Shown in pieces: positions 58,045-64,000 of a DNA stretch of 64,000 nucleotides. The stretch's first letter is position 1. Every line of letters starts with the position of its first letter. Origin of the DNA: Corylus avellana (taxonomy: Eukaryota > Streptophyta > Magnoliopsida > Fagales > Betulaceae); the NCBI RefSeq assembly GCF_901000735.1, contig NC_081541.1, positions 3,899,021 through 3,963,020 of the forward strand, given 5' to 3'. Both the position numbers and the translations under genes were made by a program. The notes beneath the pieces were generated by a model, which had not been told where the DNA came from, searched no databases, and worked only from the letters and a program-made list of their open reading frames with translations.

Positions 58045-61000
58045 TTATTCGGGCTTTTGACACGTGATGATGGCAAATTTAATCAGGTCCTTCTTAAATC
58101 CTTGGATCATCAATGGCATTGCCAAAGCTCCTTTTATGCTTTTTAGTCCTGATACACTCGTTAGTTAGATGTAAAGCACAAGATTGAATTTAATGAAAGC
58201 TAATGCTCTTTCTGTAGCAATTGGGAATCAATTTTGAAAAAAAGTCGGGACATATATAGCAAAATTTCCTTATTCAAAGATTTAGCATGTAGTTCAAAAG
58301 GACAAATTTTACTATATGCAGATCAGGATGTAGGACATGATTCATTCAAAGAAATGAAACCTGAGGGGTGCCAATAAACTCTTCCTTACAAAAATGGTAA
58401 AGGATGAGGTTGAGGATTCAAGACTATTAGGATGCAAATATAACTTACTGATATATATATATTTTTTATAGATACCTAATGAGACTTGAATGAAGGGGAA
58501 AATATCAAAATAATCTCCTATATGGTTTGGGTTTTTATCAATTAACTCTTTTAGGTTTTCAATTTTACCAATTAGATTCTAGAGATTTAAGACAGTATCA
58601 AATATAACTTTCTACTTTTTATATCAGAATGTGATTGACATCTCTCTTCTAATACTAAAGAAAAAAATGCCAAAAAATAAATAGTCTCTCTATGACCATG
58701 TAGGGCAATAAGGTTGGACCTCCCTGGCCAATGCAGGTCACTATGGACTCAAGGGTTATTGAGGTTGGCTCCATGGCTGTGGAAAGACCACACCACCTTC
58801 ATGGCCCACCAAAACCATGGAGGGATTTTTTTTTTTTTTTTTTTGGTTGCTTCTTTTAATCTTTATTTGTAGTTTTTTTCTTTGGGGTTAAAAGACGAAT
58901 TTCACAAGTATTCTGTTGAAAACTTGAATAGGTTAACGAAATAAGAATTACAAGGACCTATTTCATACCACCTAGAATTTTAAAGATTTAATTGATAAAA
59001 TTGAAAACCAAAGATCTAATAGATAAAAGTCCAAAACCACTGGAAGCTATTTTGACATTTTCCCTCATTGAAAATGAATAATAAGTACTCTTATCAAAAA
59101 AGAAAATGAATAATAAGTACCACAAGGTTTGCTAAGCTTAGTAGCTTACCACTTCGCAACAGCGATGTCATGTCCTTCCATGTCAATGCCGACCGTATCA
59201 CTGCTGGCCAAAATGGGGCGACATACGGTGACCAATCTGCTGTCTTAATATCCTGTCACGGCAGCAAAAGAATTTACTGTTGTCTCATGTGCGAAATTGA
59301 AGTTTTTCAAAGGAGAAGATGCAACTTAAAAATGAGCAGTCAAAGGTCATGTGAATCAATCAATCAGGGGACTCAAACACTAGGTTTTAAGTAGCTTGTT
59401 TTCTCATGAATTTTATGTCAGCCGTAACAAGAAGAGTAAAATAAATATTTGAGCTCAAAGAGCCGAGTTTCAAGCTCTTCTTTCGAATCTTTCCCATCCA
59501 ATTGGGTAGGCGAATACCTGGAGAGAAAGAGACTCCAGTAATTTGACATAATCAACAGTTGAACACCATGCTGGAAGATAATAAGATTTGCATATCTTGT
59601 TCAGAAGCTCTTTCTCCCACGGCTGCAAAGCTTCCTCAGAAGGAGCGAGATCCCTATGGCACCATGTTACTATTATTATAGTTGCTCCTGGGGCTGCAAC
59701 CCGAACCAACTCATTAACAAACTGCCAGTGAGAGAAAGAGAGAGAAAGAGAAAGAGAGAGGAAGTTAATATCAGTACACGAAATAAGCCAATATAAAGTG
59801 AAAAAGAAAGTCCAAGCATAAACTCTCTTAAAGCTTTTCAGGCATCACTGAAGGCAATAAAATGAATTGATCTTATAAAGATGGAATAGAGAAAGAACCT
59901 TTGCTTTGTCAGGCATGTGTTCACCGCTCTCCATGGACCACACCAGATCAAATTGTCCATCAGGAAATGGTTGTTCCAAAGCGTCTGCAACTTGAAAGGA
60001 AGCCTGCTAATTGTTCATATTGTTAAAATCAGAATACTACATCAAACACCTCATGTCTGCTGTTACAGTACTATCGAGGCAATCATAAATGGGGTCCAAA
60101 CTTTTTGGTTATTGCTTTAGCATACATATCCAAATCCTGCTAATTCCCACCATTAGCATCAATTTATATCTCAAGCTATTAAAAAGATTGCAAAACAAAA
60201 GTTTGAAACCTATTAGTACAAGAACAGGAAGTGAAAAAAAAAATACCAACAATATCTCAGGAGAGGGAGTGATACTTGAGAAACTTATCAGGAGGCAAAG
60301 AATCAAAATATGCCTCCTGATATGCTTTGAAGCATATCATGTAATCAACTTTACCATCATACGAATGATGAGCTGAATAAGTTTGAAACCAAAAGCTTCA
60401 CATTTTACCTTGTCGGCTAGTCCTTGGGCAGCAGCAAGAGCATTAGCTCTTTGGGCCTGGACAGGACTAAGGGTGATACCTTGGCATTTGGCCTCATATT
60501 TTCTTGCCAAGTATCTGGAGCTACCGCCTATCCCACACCCAACATCAACTACGCTTTTAGGCCCTTTTGTAGGATCCTCTGCAAACCAATTCAGAAGAAA
60601 AAAACAAGCCGTTGAAAGGTCATCTTCATTCACAAGCACATACTTTGGAACAAAAAAAAAAACAAAGACCTCTCCACGTCAGAGCTAGATGATAAACTCA
60701 AAATAAACAAATAAAGGTCCGTCAACCCGCAAGATGGCTACTTCTATCGTATCAAAATTAATACAAAAGGTTGATAAATAAATAAAACAAAAATGGAAAT
60801 CATGGGCCCTACCAATACATCAAATTGAACTACTAAAACATATTTATTTAATGAATGGGTCCTATCATGCAAACCAATTCTGCCTGCTGCTCTCAAAGTA
60901 AATACAAGCATATGAAACATTTGATTTTGACTTTACCTAACGTCTATTATAATAATATCTAATGTAGTCACATCATCCGGTGTGGTGTGGTGTGGTGTGT

Positions 61001-62088
61001 CTCTACTCATTTCTCTTTATAGGTATTTAGCATAGGTTATCTATTTTTTAACAATTTTTTAGGATTTAATTATTTTTCCTAACCAATCTCACCTAACATA
61101 TTTTCTCTATAAATACACCAAAAATTGTATAAATTTCTACACAATTCACAAAACACATAATAAGCCATTAAATTCACCATTTCTTACTATTATTATTTAC
61201 TATCAAAGTTTGTGAGAGTAATAGTTAAAGAAATTAAATTTACTATTTCTAGTTATTCCGGTTTCTCTTTCTATTTTTCCTATCTTTATTTTTCTTTTTT
61301 TCTTTTGCGTGAACATGTAAAGAAATAAAAAAATTAAATCGTTATTTCTCGTCATTTTAAATTATTAAGACAATTAATAATTTATCAACCGCGTAAATTT
61401 TTCTAAATTAACCTCTTATTTTTGAGATATGCTTCTCTTCATTCTTCAAACCATCTACCCACCATCTCATGTGAGTGGATCTTGATTTTTTCAAAAAAAA
61501 AAAAAAACAAAACAAAAAAAATAAGAGGAAAGATGGTTTGAAGAATGCAGAGAAGCATATCTCCTTATTTTTCACTGAAAATCGTGTCAGTTTACAATAA
61601 ATACCAAGTCCATCTAATCATAATAATAAGAGTAATGCTATAAACTTTAATCTTTATCTAGTACGGTAGTACCCAATGGTACGATGGTGAAATAAAAGGG
61701 TAGTTTCTAGAACGCATATAGGGTGAGGGTGAGAGAGGAACCGACCCGAAAGCCCGGCGAATCGGAGCGCCTCATCGATCATGCGGATCTGGGCGGCCCG
61801 ATGATCCGAGACCGAAACCGTGGAATCCGGGTCGTAGAAGCCGTGGTGCATGTGGTCGCCCCAGATGTCCTCCCACATCTCGGAAGACTCGTCGTAGAAC
61901 TCCGCTATGCCCTTCTTAAGCGCCCCATCGTTCTTCCGCTCTGCTTCCATCGCTCGTGTCGTCGCGGTTACCGCAAGTGTCAACTGCCTCCTGTTGTTGG
62001 TCGTCGAACCAGGCGTGCGATGGAGTAAGTGAGGCCTCGGGCGGCATGTGTGGAGGAGCTGGCACGTGGGAAATACTGACGTGGTCAT
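58045..62088 (-). CDS. VTE4: Gamma-tocopherol methyltransferase, plastid
   Basis: Six exons (62088-61746, 60578-60409, 60003-59899, 59721-59518, 59252-59150, 58148-58045) join in phase to 342 aa, near the 348 aa of Arabidopsis VTE4. Residues 1-~50 are a Ser/Thr/Arg-rich plastid transit peptide. Conserved blocks: IAEFYDESSEMWEDIWGDHMHHGFYDP; SAM motif VVDVGCGIGGSSRYLA (from ~124); GITLSPVQAQRANALAAAQGL; DLVWSMESGEHMPDK; IIIVTWCHRDL, LQPWE and YLPAWCSTVDYVKLLESLSLQ; DIKTADW and VAPFWPAVIRSALTWK; ending FAIITCQKPE. It methylates gamma- to alpha-tocopherol (and delta- to beta-) with S-adenosylmethionine at the chloroplast envelope/plastoglobules, the last step of vitamin E synthesis. Related gamma-tocopherol-like N-methyltransferases exist in some plants, but the plastid transit peptide and sequence favour VTE4. 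Each junction keeps GT/AG. Confidence 0.93.
61424..61563. repeat. Fold-back in VTE4 intron 1
   Basis: The left arm 61424-61456 and right arm 61531-61563 are inverted copies of ~33 bases with one mismatch (core AGATATGCTTCTCT...CTTCAAACCATCT), around a ~74-base A-rich loop. It is either a small MITE or a hairpin-forming intronic element. Confidence 0.75.
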
Positions 62089-62985
62089 GGAGTCTCTCTG
62101 CCACCCTTCACTTTATGTCCCCATTCAGTACTCTGCGCTATTTTCTTGATTTGTCCTTTGAAAAAACCAACAAAGATCTTAATATTAATCAGATGATGAT
62201 GACCCATCTATGTACTGATTAGTGCTTGATGGCAAATTGATCGGACGGTCGTAGATTGGTAATGCAAAGTTTGATTTTTATTTTTTTTTTGAATAACAAA
62301 GTTTGATTATATTGAGAGTATTATGCCCTTCGAAAAAAAAACTTCACTTTACCTATTCAACTTTCACTCGATTTTATAAACTTTCTTAAATTTTTAAATC
62401 TCTTATTTTAAATTCTTGAACTTTTAATTACTCTCAATTAGAACCTTTCGTTAATTTTAGCCGTTAAAAATATAAAAAAGACCAAAATATCTTTAATTTT
62501 TATTTTTTTAAAAATAAAAAAAATTTAAGTTAAAATTTTATACAAAAGTAAGTAATATAAACATTATATAACGTTTAAAATCTAACGGAAAAGTCTATAT
62601 TAAAAGTAATTGAAAATTTAAAAGTTTAAAATGAAAGATTTAAAAGTTTAAAGAACTTGTAAAATCGAGTAAAATTAGAAAAAAAATAAAGTTTTAAAAA
62701 ATAATAATAATAATTGAGAGAATAGGCGGTCACGACTCACGTGATGCGGACGTGGTGGCTGGCAGATTCTGCTAGATATAGGTGCATACGCGAATAGCGG
62801 GTCAAATTCGGAAACGGATCCTCTCCCTTTCATGTGAAAGCGAGAGTATCCGGTTGACGCGCGGTAACGATTGTCTTCTAAGGTCCAGAAGCTGCCACCT
62901 CATTTAAAAGTCCATAACGTTGTTTTCTTATAGTGTACGTTAGGTTTGGTAGCTGCCAGCTGAAAAAGAAATATGAATAGGAAAA
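62089..62985. promoter_or_regulatory. Upstream region of VTE4
   Basis: AT-rich. An ACTCACGTGATG stretch at about 62735 holds a CACGTG G-box, a light/ABA/bZIP-bHLH-type site, ~650 bases upstream of the VTE4 start. It could equally serve DNA on the right. No gene. Confidence 0.4.
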
Positions 62986-63265
62986 GACAAACTAGAGAAT
63001 AGGAAAAAACAAAACCCCACTTGAATCCCTCTCATCTCTCTCTCTCTCTCTCTCTCTCTGATAACTGAACTAATCTTCTCTCTCCATCTCTCTCATGGCT
63101 GAAATTGATTGTCTTACAAAACCAAATATCAATACCACCACACCTCTAAAGCTCTTTGGCTTCAACACCCATAACGTTTCAGAAGAAAACGACTCAGATT
63201 CAAGCAAATCCCTATCTGGGAATCAATCACCAAAAATCGGCACCTCCCTAGAGAGCATAAACTAA
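62986..63265 (+). pseudogene. 5' fragment of a GIS/ZFP6-type C2H2 zinc-finger gene
   Basis: A CT-rich leader (63032-63092) is followed by a 56-codon frame 63095-63265. It starts MAEIDCLTKP and contains PLKLFGFN and SEENDSDSSKS, the N-terminal signature of the GIS/ZFP5/ZFP6/ZFP8 family of trichome and hormone-response regulators. The family's single zinc finger (CxxC...QALGGHQNAH) is absent: a stop follows within ~15 codons and nothing like it follows downstream. It is therefore a truncated copy, although a short non-finger peptide could still be made. Confidence 0.65.
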
Positions 63266-63657
63266 AAATATCTCTCTCACCCTCTCTGTGTGCTTGTGCG
63301 TGGGTGAATCATGCAAACAATTTTATGCAATGGTGGTCCAGTTTTTTTTTCCCCCTCAATCATAAGTAAAGTTCTCAAAAATTTAGGAGGAGTGCTGCAC
63401 AATTCAAAAAGTTAATCATAAGATTTATTATTTTAAAAAGTTCGTCACAAAGTCATTAGATAATAACATTAGATAATAACACTTCGTTTGAAAACTAACT
63501 TTTAAATAGAAAATTTAGGAATTATATCATTTCTCAAAATATAAATAAGGCTGCCGTGTTGCTGTTGTCGTCCTTGATTGTTGGATGATGGTAGACAATC
63601 TGGCACCACACGATTTATTATTTCCGTGGAAAAAGGAAAAGAAAAGAAAATAAGGAA

Positions 63658-63790
63658 CCAGATGGGGGGATTTGCTTGAATCTGAGTGATTTTCTTCCGA
63701 AACGTTATGGATGTTGAAGCCAAAGAGCTATGAGAGAAAACATTATTCAGAGATCGGAGGGATTCAAGTGGGTTTTCTATTTGTCACCAT
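63658..63790 (-). pseudogene. Inverted second copy of the zinc-finger 5' fragment
   Basis: The minus strand repeats CTCTTTGGCTTCAACA...CATAACGTTTC...CTCAGATTCAAGCAAATCCC from 63151-63219 with four mismatches over 61 bases. It also repeats the leader start (CCCACTTGAATCCCTC), but ~75 bases around the start codon are deleted and the leader is shorter. No zinc finger is present. It faces the plus-strand copy across ~440 bases. Confidence 0.7.
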
Positions 63791-64000
63791 CTCCCCCACC
63801 CACCACCACTGTCGCCATCGCTACCTCGCTCACCATTCCTTGACTTCGCTTCCCATCTATCCTAATTCAAATTGGTAATAGGATTTTCTTCCGCATAAAA
63901 TGGACAGAAAAATATTTAATTCATGGCTAAGATTTCTTTTTAAAAATTTTAAAGCCATAAATAAGACATTTGTCTTCTTAACAAAAAAATAATAATAAAA
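63791..64000. other. Window edge, no gene recognised
   Basis: A CCACC-rich stretch then AT-rich DNA; nothing identified. Confidence 0.5.

Noticed and set aside
58640..58830. GC-richer stretch with repeated TGGCC/CCATGG words
   Set aside because: Looks like a dispersed-repeat remnant but neither ends nor a family could be defined.
59170..59394. 74-aa plus-strand frame
   Set aside because: Antisense of VTE4 exon 5 and the adjoining intron.
61723..62028. Plus-strand frame over VTE4 exon 1
   Set aside because: Antisense shadow of the GC-rich first exon.
1..64000. A metabolic gene cluster linking CYP89A, VTE4 and CLPP6 in plastid pigment turnover
   Set aside because: The genes lie more than 7 kb apart, are interleaved with unrelated genes and have no shared regulatory sign. 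Co-location alone is not evidence.

Overview
The window is nuclear DNA of a dicotyledonous plant, probably a woody one, although the species cannot be fixed from the sequence. The evidence is intron-containing plant genes (chloroplast CLPP6, VTE4, a GLTSCR1/BRIP-type SWI/SNF subunit), plant-type copia, LINE, SINE, hAT and TRIM elements, AT-rich intergenic DNA and many GA/CT microsatellites. One 100-base run of N (10558-10657) is an assembly gap.

Left third (1-26.2 kb): a tandem array of intronless CYP89A-type cytochrome P450 genes, all on the plus strand. Copy 1 (1-2788, cut by the window edge) is a pseudogene split by a 1.4-kb non-autonomous LTR element. Copies 2 (6502-8061), 3 (19105-20679) and 4 (24605-26158) are open and carry all P450 motifs. 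The DNA between them is made of repeated segments (a LINE-derived piece, a spacer with an 84-86 bp tandem repeat, an upstream piece), so the array grew by unequal duplication. Between copies 2 and 3 lies a 'ghost' unit: upstream DNA of a P450 runs straight into the segment normally found behind a P450, with no gene between. This array is also a TE trap: a young, intact copia element (11127-16490), an hAT derivative with a perfect 8-bp target duplication, a copia tail, two MITE-like insertions (one changes the stop codon of copy 3) and a GAGCTCG-rich element.

Middle (26-51.7 kb): a frameshifted YqaJ-type nuclease pseudogene (minus); CLPP6, a plastid Clp protease subunit with nine coding exons (minus, 33359-38366), catalytic triad kept but with a Gly-to-Val change beside the nucleophile; a polyglutamine-rich GLTSCR1-domain protein (plus, 40057-45558, one 4.3-kb intron); and a conserved but unnamed 342-aa coiled-coil protein with an N-terminal hydrophobic segment (minus, 47025-49033, with a probable 5' UTR exon near 51.6 kb). 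SINE copies lie between and within these genes.

Right part (51.8-64 kb): repeat-rich DNA with a large inverted-repeat element, a LINE tail, a SINE with a 13-bp target duplication and a TRIM-like element, then VTE4 (gamma-tocopherol methyltransferase, minus, six exons, 342 aa) whose first intron holds a near-perfect fold-back. At the right edge is an inverted pair of fragments of a GIS/ZFP6-type C2H2 zinc-finger gene, a layout that could transcribe into a hairpin RNA.

The genes do not form one pathway. CLPP6 and VTE4 both act in the plastid, and CYP89A enzymes are linked in Arabidopsis to chlorophyll catabolite processing, but co-location of unrelated genes is normal in plants. The main biology is the rapid birth, death and exchange of CYP89A copies. 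All exon boundaries were derived by hand from GT/AG sites and reading phase.
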